In this document: positions 35,401 through 42,945 of the stretch, piece by piece
Layout of the letters: each line of letters begins with the position of its first letter
How positions within the stretch are numbered: position 1 is the first letter of the stretch
From: JANRKF01 sp964518725
GTDB taxonomy: Bacteria > Pseudomonadota > Alphaproteobacteria > Rickettsiales > SXRF01
Direction of reading: 5' to 3'
Assembly (NCBI GenBank): GCA_964518725.1
Contig: CAZFKP010000014.1
Location: 1-64,000, forward strand
Length of the DNA: 64,000 nucleotides
Translations under genes and position numbers: made by a program
The notes under the pieces: generated by a model
What the model was told of the DNA's origin: nothing
The model's input: only the letters and a program-made list of their open reading frames with translations
The model's database searches: none

Positions 35401-36982
35401 TCGCTTGCGCCACGCCACGCCCGGCGTAATGTTGATCTCGCCGCCGCCTCACCATGATATTTATTCCATCGAAGATCTGGCACAACTCATCTATGACCTG
35501 AAACAAATCAACCCGCAGGCACTGGTATCGGTCAAGCTGGTCGCACAATCGGGCATCGGCACCATTGCCAGCGGCGTTGCCAAGGCCATGGCGGATAAAA
35601 TCGTCATCGCCGGGCATTCGGGCGGCACGGGCGCCAGCCCCTGGAGCAGCATCAAGCATGCGGGCATCCCTTGGGAAATGGGGCTTGCCGAAGCCAACCA
35701 GGTGCTGACGCTCAACCGCATGCGCCACCGCGTGAAACTGCAAACCGACGGCGGCCTGAAAACCGGCCGCGATATCGTCATCGCCGCCATGCTCGGCGCC
35801 GAAGAATTCGCGCTCGGCACCGCCTCGCTGGTTGCCATGGGCTGCATCCTCGTCCGCCAGTGCCACATGAACACCTGCCCGGTCGGCATCACCACGCAAG
35901 ACCCGGCGCTACGAGCGAAATTTGACGGCACGGTTGATAAGGTCGTGAATTTATTTTCCTTCGTCGCCGAAGAAGTGCGCGAAATTCTTGCATCGCTCGG
36001 CTTTGCCAACCTGAATGACATTATCGGGCGAACCGACCTGCTGACTCAGGTAAGCCGCGGCAATAACGAGCTGGTTGACCTCGACCTCAACAACATCCTG
36101 GCGCAGGCTGATAGTGGCGGCCACACACGTTATTGCACCCTCGTTGGCCGCAACGAAGTGCCCGATACGCTCGACGCGCAGATGCTGAAAGATGCCGCTG
36201 AAGCACTCGCGCATGGCCAGAAAATCCAACTCGCCTATACGGTCAGGAATACCATGCGCGCCATTGGCACGCGGCTTTCGGCGATGATGGTGCGCGGAGG
36301 CGACACCAGCCAGCTCCAGCCCGACCACATCACGCTGCGCCTGCGCGGCTCGGCCGGACAATCGCTTGGTGCCTTTGCCACTCGCGGCGTGCGTATCGAG
36401 CTGCTCGGCGATGCCAACGATTATGTCGGCAAAGGCCTCTCCGGTGCCACCATCATCATCCGCCCCCGCCCTTCCAGCCAGCTTGTGCCGCATGAGAACA
36501 CGATCATCGGCAATACCGTGCTTTACGGCGCGACCTCCGGAAAACTCTTTGCCTGCGGGCAGGCCGGCGAACGTTTCGCCGTGCGGAATTCCGGCGCCGA
36601 TGTCGTGGTCGAAGGTTGCGGCAGCAACGGTTGTGAATACATGACCGGCGGTACCGCCGTGATACTCGGATCCATCGGGCATAATTTCGCTGCCGGAATG
36701 ACTGGCGGCATGGCGTTCATCTACAATCCATCAGGAACGATTGAACTCCGTATCAACAACGAAACTGTCCTCTGGCAAGGTGTGGAAAGCAAACACTGGG
36801 AAGCGGTGCTCCGCACCATGGTCGAAGAACATTACCGCGAAACCGCATCACCCATCGCCGATACGATTCTTTCCGGATGGGTCTACGAATTGCCAAAATT
36901 CATCCAAATCTGCCCCAAAGAAATGGTGTCGCGCCTCGCCATGCCGTTATCGGATGTCAATCCTAAAAAAGCGCGCAACTAG
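32450..36982 (+). CDS. gltB: Glutamate synthase large (alpha) subunit
   Basis: 1510 residues, full length. The class II amidotransferase domain starts after a 32-residue propeptide with nucleophilic Cys33 in HDACGVGFVAS. The central domain is followed by the FMN/2-oxoglutarate synthase barrel (AGHSGGTGASPWSSIKHAG). The 3Fe-4S site CILVRQCHMNTCPVGITT and a C-terminal beta-helix (GGTAVILGSIGHNFAAGMTGG) complete it. It channels ammonia from glutamine to 2-oxoglutarate to give two glutamates, the main nitrogen-assimilation step with glutamine synthetase. Confidence 0.97.
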   Translation: MAFFSWSDDWNKRAAKLAAEGMYDAANEHDACGVGFVASIDGNPSRAIVEAGITALKAVYHRGAVDADGKTGDGAGIHIEIPHDFFQEQITRSGRGLLGDALAVGMMFLPKKNFAAQETCRSIVEAEIQKFGYKLYGWRQVPVHAEVIGEIAGDSRPEIEQILIAGKNDEDGKKFELNLYFIRKRIENAVRAAGINDFYVCSLSSRSIIYKGLFKAEQLTAFYPDLLDPRFISSFAIFHQRFSTNTAPAWHLAQPFRMIAHNGEINTLKGNINFMRSHEANFSAPAYEDYLEDIVPVIPSNTSDTGALDAVFEVLTRAGHPLPLSKLILIPPAWAQTPDVPMPHKEMYSFLNSLSEQWDGPAAIAATDGEWVIGGLDRNGLRPLRYTITKQGMMIAASESGMVDVADTDIVERGRLGPGDILGIHLPTGKLYRDRELKDLLASQYPYGEWVTNSIRLKDLPPATGAAIAADNLRPLQLASGYTHEDIETILHPMAADGKEAVGSMGDDTPLAVLSDKHRGFHHFFRQNFSQVTNPPIDSLRERRVMSLTTRFGNDGNYLAIDGSHSSVLVVDSPILLAHEMATIQRHFAARIAEIDTLFDAHGEGNPLRKGLDRVIAEAESAIRAGKNYILLTDERIDEDHIAIPMIFAISALQSHLVKHKLRKRTSILVRTSKCFDVHSAAVMIGCGATVIHPYLAEATIVERAQRGLLKDASTAVENFREAMGQGLLKIMSKMGISIIAAYRGGLNFEAIGLSRALVAEFFPGLPSRISGIGLAGIETRARACHALAFDTPANSTASVIPLPLGGFYRARAREEQHAWEGTLTHLLQSAVAKGSFSLFKQYSDGVRAMPPIHLRDLLDFRSPNPAIDIDQVESITEIRKRFIAPAMSLGALSPEAHQTLAIAMNKIGAASNSGEGGEGAERYKPLDNGDNANSTIKQVASGRFGVTAEYLNSAQELQIKVAQGAKPGEGGQLPGFKVTVEIARLRHATPGVMLISPPPHHDIYSIEDLAQLIYDLKQINPQALVSVKLVAQSGIGTIASGVAKAMADKIVIAGHSGGTGASPWSSIKHAGIPWEMGLAEANQVLTLNRMRHRVKLQTDGGLKTGRDIVIAAMLGAEEFALGTASLVAMGCILVRQCHMNTCPVGITTQDPALRAKFDGTVDKVVNLFSFVAEEVREILASLGFANLNDIIGRTDLLTQVSRGNNELVDLDLNNILAQADSGGHTRYCTLVGRNEVPDTLDAQMLKDAAEALAHGQKIQLAYTVRNTMRAIGTRLSAMMVRGGDTSQLQPDHITLRLRGSAGQSLGAFATRGVRIELLGDANDYVGKGLSGATIIIRPRPSSQLVPHENTIIGNTVLYGATSGKLFACGQAGERFAVRNSGADVVVEGCGSNGCEYMTGGTAVILGSIGHNFAAGMTGGMAFIYNPSGTIELRINNETVLWQGVESKHWEAVLRTMVEEHYRETASPIADTILSGWVYELPKFIQICPKEMVSRLAMPLSDVNPKKARN

Positions 36983-37029
36983 CGAAGTTTTGGGTTGGCA
37001 CGCAGATCAATTTGCGCCAGTTTAACCCG

Positions 37030-37698
37030 ATGCCGCTCCTATACCATACCCCCCTGTCGCCGTTCTGCCGCAAAGTGCGGATGTTACTGCGTGAGAAAAA
37101 TATCGAATTTGACCTGGTGAATGAAAATCCGTGGGATCGCAACCTGGAGTTTTTCGCCCTGAACCCGGCGGGCGAAGTACCGGTGCTGGTGGAAGATGAT
37201 GGTGCGGTGATTTCCGGCGCCTATGCCATCTGCGAATATCTGGAAGAACGCTACCCGCAGATCACCCTGCTCGGCCACACACCGGCAGAGCGTGCGGAAG
37301 TGCGGCGGCTGGTTGACTGGTTCGACCATAAATTCGATTTTGAAGTTACGCAGAATGTGCTGTTCGAAAAAGCATTCAAACAATATTTTGGGGAAGGAGA
37401 ACCGGATTCCGCACGTATCCGGCTGGGCAAGCATCACATGCATTACCACCTCGATTATATTGGCTATCTGGCGAGTTCGCGTTATTTCCTGGCCGGGGAA
37501 AGCCTGACACTCGCCGACCTGGCCGCCAGCGCCCACCTTTCCGCGCTTGATTACCTCGGTGACGTCGACTGGAATTACAACGCCCCCGCCCGCGGGTGGT
37601 ACGCACTGATGAAATCCCGCCCCTCCATGCGCTCTATCCTGGTTGAACGCATGCGCGGCGTACGGCCGCCGGCTTATTATGAAGACCCGGATTTCTGA
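37030..37698 (+). CDS. Glutathione S-transferase family protein
   Basis: 222 residues from ATG 37030. Thioredoxin-like N-domain with LYHTPLSPFCRKVRMLLREK (Ser/Cys at the catalytic region), NPAGEVPVLVEDDGAVISGA with the cis-Pro and the glutathione-binding Asp/Glu-Ser/Gly step. The all-helical C-domain bears FLAGESLTLADLAASAHLS, the N-capping motif of GSTs. Substrate unknown. The queG start lies inside its last 20 bases, so the two are co-translated; GST next to queG is also seen in other alphaproteobacteria. Confidence 0.88.
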   Translation: MPLLYHTPLSPFCRKVRMLLREKNIEFDLVNENPWDRNLEFFALNPAGEVPVLVEDDGAVISGAYAICEYLEERYPQITLLGHTPAERAEVRRLVDWFDHKFDFEVTQNVLFEKAFKQYFGEGEPDSARIRLGKHHMHYHLDYIGYLASSRYFLAGESLTLADLAASAHLSALDYLGDVDWNYNAPARGWYALMKSRPSMRSILVERMRGVRPPAYYEDPDF

Positions 37699-38719
37699 TT
37701 ACGCGCTCGCGCTTGGCTTCGATGCCGTCGCCTTCACCACCCCTGATTTACCAGTATCCGCCGCGCTGGGATTGCAGGAATTCATCGGCCAGCACCATCA
37801 CGGCGACATGGGGTGGATGGAAGAAAAATCCGACCGCCGCCAAAATCCGCGTGTGTTGTGGCCAGGCGCGCAGTCGGTCATCGTCGTCGGCCATAATTAC
37901 GCCCCAGCAACCAACCCTCTCGAAAAACTCAATCAAAAAACCATCGGCAACATTTCCTGCTATGCGCTAAACCGGGATTACCACGACGTCATCAAAAAAA
38001 AGTTGAAGGCGCTTGCCCGCTGGATAGCCGCTGAATATGGCTGCGACGTAAAAGTTTTTGTCGATACTGCACCGGTGATGGAAAAACCGCTGGCCGAACA
38101 ATCCGGACTAGGCTGGCAAGGAAAACATACCTGCCTGGTATCGCGTGAATTCGGAAGCTGGCTGTTCCTGGGCAGTATTTTTACAACACTTGCATTATCG
38201 CCCGACCAACCCGAACAGGATCATTGCGGCACCTGCCGCGCCTGCCTCGATATCTGCCCGACGCAGGCCTTCACTGCCGAGCGCAAGCTCGATGCCCGCA
38301 AATGCATTTCCTACCTTACCATCGAACATCAGGGACAGATCCCGCTGGAGTTCCGGAAGGCGATCGGCAACCGCATCTATGGCTGCGATGATTGCCTGGC
38401 AGTGTGTCCATGGAATAAATTCGCGCAGACTTCTAAAGAAATCGCCTACCACCCGCGCCATGAGCTGGAAGCGCCGCTGCTTTCTGAACTGGTGAGGCTG
38501 GATGACGCCGCCTTCCGGAGCCTGTTTTCCAAATCCCCCGTCAAGCGGATCGGTCGGGAACGGTTTATCCGCAATGTGCTAATCGCCATCGGTAATTCCG
38601 GCGATCCGGCGTTGATTCCCACCATCCAGCTCCTGCGGGAGGATCGTTCGCCACTGATTTCAGAAATGGCGCGCTGGGCACTTGAAGAATTGACCAGCAT
38701 CACTACATCCAGAGCATAA
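37679..38719 (+). CDS. queG: Epoxyqueuosine reductase
   Basis: 346 residues from ATG 37679, overlapping the GST gene by 20 bp. The cobalamin-binding N-domain has VFVDTAPVMEKPLAE with the catalytic Asp. Two 4Fe-4S motifs follow, HCGTCRACLDICPTQAF and YGCDDCLAVCPWNKFA, and a short HEAT-like C-terminal repeat ends ALIPTIQLLREDRSPLI then MARWALEEL. It carries out the last step of queuosine synthesis, reducing epoxyqueuosine at tRNA position 34 with B12 and iron-sulfur clusters. Confidence 0.95.
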   Translation: MKTRISDYALALGFDAVAFTTPDLPVSAALGLQEFIGQHHHGDMGWMEEKSDRRQNPRVLWPGAQSVIVVGHNYAPATNPLEKLNQKTIGNISCYALNRDYHDVIKKKLKALARWIAAEYGCDVKVFVDTAPVMEKPLAEQSGLGWQGKHTCLVSREFGSWLFLGSIFTTLALSPDQPEQDHCGTCRACLDICPTQAFTAERKLDARKCISYLTIEHQGQIPLEFRKAIGNRIYGCDDCLAVCPWNKFAQTSKEIAYHPRHELEAPLLSELVRLDDAAFRSLFSKSPVKRIGRERFIRNVLIAIGNSGDPALIPTIQLLREDRSPLISEMARWALEELTSITTSRA

Positions 38720-38730
38720 GGAGAACCCAT

Positions 38731-38997
38731 ATGCCCGCCATCACCATCTACACCAAAGATTATTGCCCCTACTGCGTCAAAGCCAAAACCCTGCTGAAAC
38801 AAAAGGGCATGGAATCGAACATCCGCGAAATCGACATCACCCGTGATGAAACGCTGCAGGCGGAGATGATGGAGAAATCCGGCGGGCGCCGCACCGTACC
38901 GCAGATTTTCATCGGTGATACCCATGTCGGCGGAGCGGATGATTTATATGCCCTGAACCAGGCCGGGAAACTCGATTCGCTACTAGCAGCCAATTAA
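38731..38997 (+). CDS. grxC: Glutaredoxin 3
   Basis: 88 residues, dithiol glutaredoxin. Active site YCPYCVKAK (CPYC), cis-Pro loop RTVPQIFIGD, and the glutathione-binding GGADDLYAL near the C-terminus. It reduces protein disulfides and protein-glutathione adducts in the cytoplasm. 11 bp downstream of queG, preceded by AAGGAGAA, so it is the last gene of the GST-queG-grxC operon. Confidence 0.94.
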   Translation: MPAITIYTKDYCPYCVKAKTLLKQKGMESNIREIDITRDETLQAEMMEKSGGRRTVPQIFIGDTHVGGADDLYALNQAGKLDSLLAAN

Positions 38998-39265
38998 TTG
39001 ATTCACTCCCGGTTATCCGTACCGGTGCCCGTCCTGAAAACCCCGGCTTACCCAAAGCAAGCCGTATTGTGCCAAATTACGCATCCGTCGATGCGGGCTT
39101 TCTAAGCTGTTCGTGGTTCTTTCATACGCGATTCTCCCTTTCGTTAGGGCGGGGAATGATGCCGTTGCATTCAGCCTAACTGCCGCCCTCAGGGAGAGTG
39201 TCCCACGTGCGTCGCACATTATCGTGCCGCACGTTCCGTTCCCGACTCGTTCGAGGATCAAGAAA

Positions 39266-39829
39266 ATGCAGAAGATCACCGCAGCTCTGTTCACCGCCGT
39301 TCTGTGCCTCGTCAGCTCCACCGCCTTCGCCCAGTTCGGTGGCACCAACCCGGATGACTGGGCTGGGCCGTATGAGTTGAAGATGCCCGACATCTGGGAT
39401 TGGGAAATATTTCCCACAAGGGAAGATGGGGTGACGATCACCACACCGCAGGGTAATTTCAACATCCATGGAAATATCAGAATTCATGTGATGTCGAAAA
39501 ACCGGTTGGGAATCTCCTTCCCAACTGGGAACACAATGTGGCGGGTGTCGTGTTACCACCCCGAGGGGTACTTAATGACCCTCGACGGGCTGCGTCCCAA
39601 CCTCGGGCACCTGCCCGACGGGCGCGACGCAGATGGTAACCCGGAGTTCAAAGAGGTTTACCCCTATTTGGACTTCAAAAAGGGGCGGAAGATCACCTCC
39701 TACACGCTGGACATCGTCCCGCTGAAGGAGGAAAAAGCCGCCCCAGAGCCGCCGAAAGAGGAGGCCCCTAAAAAGGCCAAGCCTAAAAAAACGGCGCCAA
39801 GCGGCGAGCCGGTAGCTTCCCAAAGCTAA
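39266..39829 (+). CDS. Secreted protein with Lys/Pro-rich tail, unknown function
   Basis: 187 residues from ATG 39266, with GAGGA upstream. Signal peptide MQKITAALFTAVLCLVSSTAFA. The mature part starts QFGGTNPDDWAGPYELKMPD and is a compact domain rich in aromatic and Gly residues with single Cys (RVSCYHPEGYLM). The last 50 residues are Lys/Pro/Glu-rich repeats (EEKAAPEPPKEEAPKKAKPK). No family is recognised. The tail could bind peptidoglycan, acidic polymers or the membrane surface. An intrinsic terminator follows 24 bp after the stop. Confidence 0.7.
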   Translation: MQKITAALFTAVLCLVSSTAFAQFGGTNPDDWAGPYELKMPDIWDWEIFPTREDGVTITTPQGNFNIHGNIRIHVMSKNRLGISFPTGNTMWRVSCYHPEGYLMTLDGLRPNLGHLPDGRDADGNPEFKEVYPYLDFKKGRKITSYTLDIVPLKEEKAAPEPPKEEAPKKAKPKKTAPSGEPVASQS

Positions 39830-39852
39830 CCCGGCTCCGCCGTCTAAACAAT

Positions 39853-39893
39853 CGACCCGACGCACCTCACCAAGGTGCGCCGGGTCTTTTTTT
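39853..39893 (+). terminator. Intrinsic terminator
   Basis: GACCCGACGCACCT pairs with AGGTGCGCCGGGTC around a short CACCA loop (one mismatch) and is followed by seven T residues. It closes the upstream secreted-protein gene. Confidence 0.85.
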
Positions 39894-39913
39894 GTCTGGT
39901 TGCGGCGGCAACC

Positions 39914-40066
39914 ACAATATCTAGCCCCCTCATTTCAGTTGCAGAAAAGCAACAGCACTAAACTTAAGTGAAGTTTTTACCATCACCACTACATATTGTT
40001 GGTGCAGCAGTAGTAAATATTGTGTAAAAGAAAACCAATTTGGGTGGCAAATACAATATATTGTAT
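39914..40066. promoter_or_regulatory. Array of ATATTGT/ACAATAT motifs upstream of the histidine kinase
   Basis: Five copies of a seven-base motif occur in 153 bp: ACAATAT at 39914-39920, ATATTGT at 39993-39999 and 40017-40023, and an overlapping pair forming the perfect 16-bp palindrome ATACAATATATTGTAT at 40051-40066. The palindrome ends 44 bp before the kinase start codon. The arrangement looks like operator sites for a dimeric regulator. It matches neither the CtrA box nor a GANTC methylation site. Confidence 0.45.
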
Positions 40067-40110
40067 GGCAAAAGCTGGCGGGGCAGATGCCATAGAATAG
40101 GGGCAAGTTG

Positions 40111-41370
40111 GTGTATTACATAAAGTTTTGGTCATCGTACTGGAAAAACCTCGCGGAGCTTGCCGAAGGCTCTGCCCCCCCATCTGCCCCTGAAATCGCC
40201 CCCCCGCATTACAAGCCGCACCTCTCCCCCGAAGATAAATATTCCTACCTCACCGAATACGGCACGCAAATCCTCTCCCTATTCGCCGCCGATGGCAGCT
40301 GCACTTACGTATCGCGCAATTTTGAAACCATCACCGGCCACGGCAAAGACGCCGCCGCCGGCCATGGGTTTTACAACCTCATCGCCCCCGATGCCCGCGA
40401 TCGCCTGCAGGAACTGATCCGCCTGCAGCATAGCAGCCCCACCCCGCAAATCATCCGCATGAAACTCACCCACTCCAACCACAAACACCAATGGTACATG
40501 TTTATGCTGCATCCGAAAAAACATGCCGACCAACGTGAAATTGTCTGCGTGGTCGAAAACATCCATGAAAACATCCTGACCCAGAACACGCTGCAGAAAT
40601 CACGCATGGAAGCGGAGCTGGCTCTGCGCTCGCGCTCGGAATTCCTCGCCAATATGAGCCACGACCTCCGCACGCCGCTCAACGCCGTCCTCGGCTTCGC
40701 CCAGATGATTACCAGCGAGGTGATCGGCAAAATCGACAACCCGCACTACATGGAATATGCCCGCCATATCCAGGAAAGCGGTTATGATTTGCTCGCCAAA
40801 ATCGAAGATTTGCTCGAAATCGCGAGCCTCGACGCCGGGCACGTGACGCTCGACCGCAGCGCCGTTCGCCTCGGCGACATATTGAAACAGGTGGTGGACG
40901 CGCAGGCGCACCACGCCCAGGGCAAGCGGCTGCGCCTCGTCTGCGATGCCACCAACAACCATACCGAGCTGCTGGTCGACCGCCTCAAAATCCAGCATAT
41001 CCTCGGCCACCTCGTTTCCAACGCCGTCAAGCATTGCAAGCCGGGACAGCAGATCAACATCCGCACCGGCAAAACCAAAGACGGGGGATTCAGGCTCCGC
41101 GTCGTCGATAACGGCAGCGGAATGGACGACATCCAACTTGGCCAGATCCGCAATGCGCTCCGAGAAAAAAGCTGCTGGACGTCAAAACACAGCCAGGGCA
41201 TCGGCCTCGGACTAGCCCTCACCAAGGAATTCGTCGAGCTCCACGGCGGCGAGCTGGTGGTAGAAAGCGCCATCGGCAGCGGCACCACCGTCGATATCCT
41301 CCTGCCACGCGACTGTGTCATCGGCAACGTCTCCGCAAAAACAGATTACATCCGGCAATTGGTCAGCTAA
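40111..41370 (+). CDS. PAS-domain sensor histidine kinase
   Basis: 419 residues from GTG 40111 (AGGGG upstream; TTG 40108 is the alternative). A PAS sensor spans about residues 45-150. The HisKA dimer has SEFLANMSHDLRTPLNAVLG with the phosphorylated His. The ATPase follows with N-box HILGHLVSNAVKHC, G1 VVDNGSGMDD and G2 GIGLGLALTKEFVELHGG. No transmembrane helix is obvious, so it is probably cytoplasmic. The catalytic core resembles the DivJ/PleC class of alphaproteobacteria, whose usual target is DivK (encoded at 11.6 kb); the pairing is speculation. No response regulator is adjacent. Confidence 0.88.
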   Translation: MYYIKFWSSYWKNLAELAEGSAPPSAPEIAPPHYKPHLSPEDKYSYLTEYGTQILSLFAADGSCTYVSRNFETITGHGKDAAAGHGFYNLIAPDARDRLQELIRLQHSSPTPQIIRMKLTHSNHKHQWYMFMLHPKKHADQREIVCVVENIHENILTQNTLQKSRMEAELALRSRSEFLANMSHDLRTPLNAVLGFAQMITSEVIGKIDNPHYMEYARHIQESGYDLLAKIEDLLEIASLDAGHVTLDRSAVRLGDILKQVVDAQAHHAQGKRLRLVCDATNNHTELLVDRLKIQHILGHLVSNAVKHCKPGQQINIRTGKTKDGGFRLRVVDNGSGMDDIQLGQIRNALREKSCWTSKHSQGIGLGLALTKEFVELHGGELVVESAIGSGTTVDILLPRDCVIGNVSAKTDYIRQLVS

Positions 41371-41380
41371 TCTGGCCGGC

Positions 41381-41971
41381 ATGGACAAACCCAAAGCCGC
41401 CCGCGAGATCATCGCTGCCACCTTGCCGCACGTGCCGTTCGACGGCTGGACGATGCGCGCGCTGAACCGCGGCGCCCACGACGCTGGCTATGCGAAAACC
41501 GATGTCATCCGCGTGTTCCCGGATGGGGCGATGCAGGCGGTGGAAACCTTCTTTGCGCTGTCCGATACGGCGATGCAGGATACCCTGTCGGGCTACCACT
41601 TGGACAGCATGAAAATCCGCGAAAAAATTGCCCTCGCCGTCAGGTTGCGGCTGTCGGTGCATGACGACCATAAGGAAGCGCTGCGCCGCGCCGTGGCACT
41701 CTCCACCCTGCCGTTCAACCTGCCCCGCGCTATGCACAGCACCTACCGCACCGTCGACAGCATCTGGCACGCTATCGGCGATGCCAGCACCGACTTCAAT
41801 TTCTATAGCAAGCGCGCCACCCTCGCCGGAGTCTACGTTGCCACCGTCCATTATTGGACGCACGATGCATCGGCAGGCCACCAGGCAAGTTGGGACTTCC
41901 TGGATCGCCGCATCGAGGATGTGATGAAAATCGAGAAATTAAAAGCGAAGCTCCGCAGCTACGTAGCATAA
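41381..41971 (+). CDS. COQ9-family ubiquinone biosynthesis protein
   Basis: 196 residues, ATG 41381, ten bases after the kinase stop. All-helical TetR-like fold of COQ9 with the family's C-terminal core: DSIWHAIGDASTDFNFYSKR and TLAGVYVATVHYWTHD. In mitochondria COQ9 binds lipids and presents the quinone intermediate to the COQ7 hydroxylase; the bacterial protein presumably helps ubiquinone synthesis in the same way. Fits the ubiD gene at 26 kb. Confidence 0.9.
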   Translation: MDKPKAAREIIAATLPHVPFDGWTMRALNRGAHDAGYAKTDVIRVFPDGAMQAVETFFALSDTAMQDTLSGYHLDSMKIREKIALAVRLRLSVHDDHKEALRRAVALSTLPFNLPRAMHSTYRTVDSIWHAIGDASTDFNFYSKRATLAGVYVATVHYWTHDASAGHQASWDFLDRRIEDVMKIEKLKAKLRSYVA

Positions 41972-42007
41972 AAATAAAGCCCCGATGAGAGCGTAAGCAG
42001 AGGCGCA

Positions 42008-42135
42008 AGTAGCTTGCAGAGTACCGAGCAGTACTAGGAAAGGCAAGGCGAGATGGAGGAGCGTACAGCTAAGTACGTGACCGACAGCGAGTCCGCCGCC
42101 TGACGACGTAATGCGACGGTAATATGCAAGCTACT
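42008..42135. repeat. 128-bp inverted-repeat element
   Basis: The element is bounded by AGTAGCTTGCA (42008-42018) and its exact reverse complement TGCAAGCTACT (42125-42135). It contains two inner stem-loops, AGTAC/GTACT (42020-42035) and CGTAC/GTACG (42062-42077). It has no coding frame. The right arm supplies the stop codon of the prepilin gene that follows on the minus strand. It looks like a small palindromic insertion element (MITE/REP type). Confidence 0.55.
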
Positions 42136-42940
42136 CCGTCGCGTCGCGCAGCTCCGCCCGCGTCGAGAACACCACCACATCGTCAAACTCATTGAGCGGA
42201 TCCGCGGGATCGGGTTTCGGGTCGCCCTGCACAAATGCATCCAGGTCAGAAGTGCCGTTCCCCGCACCGGTCGAGAAACATTTGCAGTTGAGCAGCTCGT
42301 TGATGTTGGTAATGCCGCCATTGATCGACGAGCCGAGGGATGCGGTGCTGCCAAGCGCACCGGCACGTGCGCCGTGCCCGTTCCTGCCATAGCTCACCAG
42401 CACAAAAGCAACCGTGCTGGAAAGCGTCGCACCACTGTCGTTATTGGTCACGGTAATCAGCGCAGTCGTTGAACCAGGAGTCGCCGCCGCATCATCAAAC
42501 GAATCGCTGACAATAAACGGATTGGCCACCGCATAGCGGATCCGCCGCCCCCAGCCATCCACCCCCATCTCATCGGGCAGCCCGAGTGTGCGTATCGGCA
42601 CCATGCCCACCGCCGCCGTCCCATCCGCCAGATCCGCCGCCGGGCTACCGCCGATACAATCCACCGACGTCGAGGCAATGCCAAAGCCGTTACTACTCGC
42701 CGCCGTCGTCGAGTTCGCAGGGCACGGCAACATGTTATAGGCAATGCGGTAGTCATAGAGCGCCTGCTGCAGCACCTTCAGCTTCGCCACCGTCGCGTTG
42801 TAGGCGCGCCCTTCGAGTGCGGCAGAAGTCAGGGTAATGATGCCGCCGAGGATCGTCGCGATCACCGCCAACACTACCGACAGCTCAAGGAGGGTGAAGC
42901 CGAAGATACCAGTTAGGCGGTGCTTGGTGCTCGGTTTCAT
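42131..42940 (-). CDS. Prepilin-type N-terminal cleavage/methylation protein
   Basis: 269 residues. Leader MKPSTKHRLTGIFG followed by FTLLELSVVLAVIATILGGI gives the prepilin peptidase site (Gly-Phe, Glu at +5) and the assembly helix. The body is Ala/Ser/Gly-rich and pseudopilin-like (YRIAYNMLPCPANS, GWGRRIRYAVANPF, VLVSYGRNGHG), with four Cys that could form disulfides. It is exported as a minor pilin or type II secretion pseudopilin; no pil or gsp assembly genes are adjacent. Its TAG stop lies inside the right arm of the inverted-repeat element, so the original C-terminus may have been altered. Confidence 0.82.
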   Translation of the reverse strand: MKPSTKHRLTGIFGFTLLELSVVLAVIATILGGIITLTSAALEGRAYNATVAKLKVLQQALYDYRIAYNMLPCPANSTTAASSNGFGIASTSVDCIGGSPAADLADGTAAVGMVPIRTLGLPDEMGVDGWGRRIRYAVANPFIVSDSFDDAAATPGSTTALITVTNNDSGATLSSTVAFVLVSYGRNGHGARAGALGSTASLGSSINGGITNINELLNCKCFSTGAGNGTSDLDAFVQGDPKPDPADPLNEFDDVVVFSTRAELRDATE

Positions 42941-42945
42941 GCCAT

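Noticed and set aside
39081..39105. Terminator after grxC (CGCATC/GATGCG followed by GGGCTTTCT)
   Set aside because: The stem is only six base pairs and the T-run is interrupted, too weak to list.
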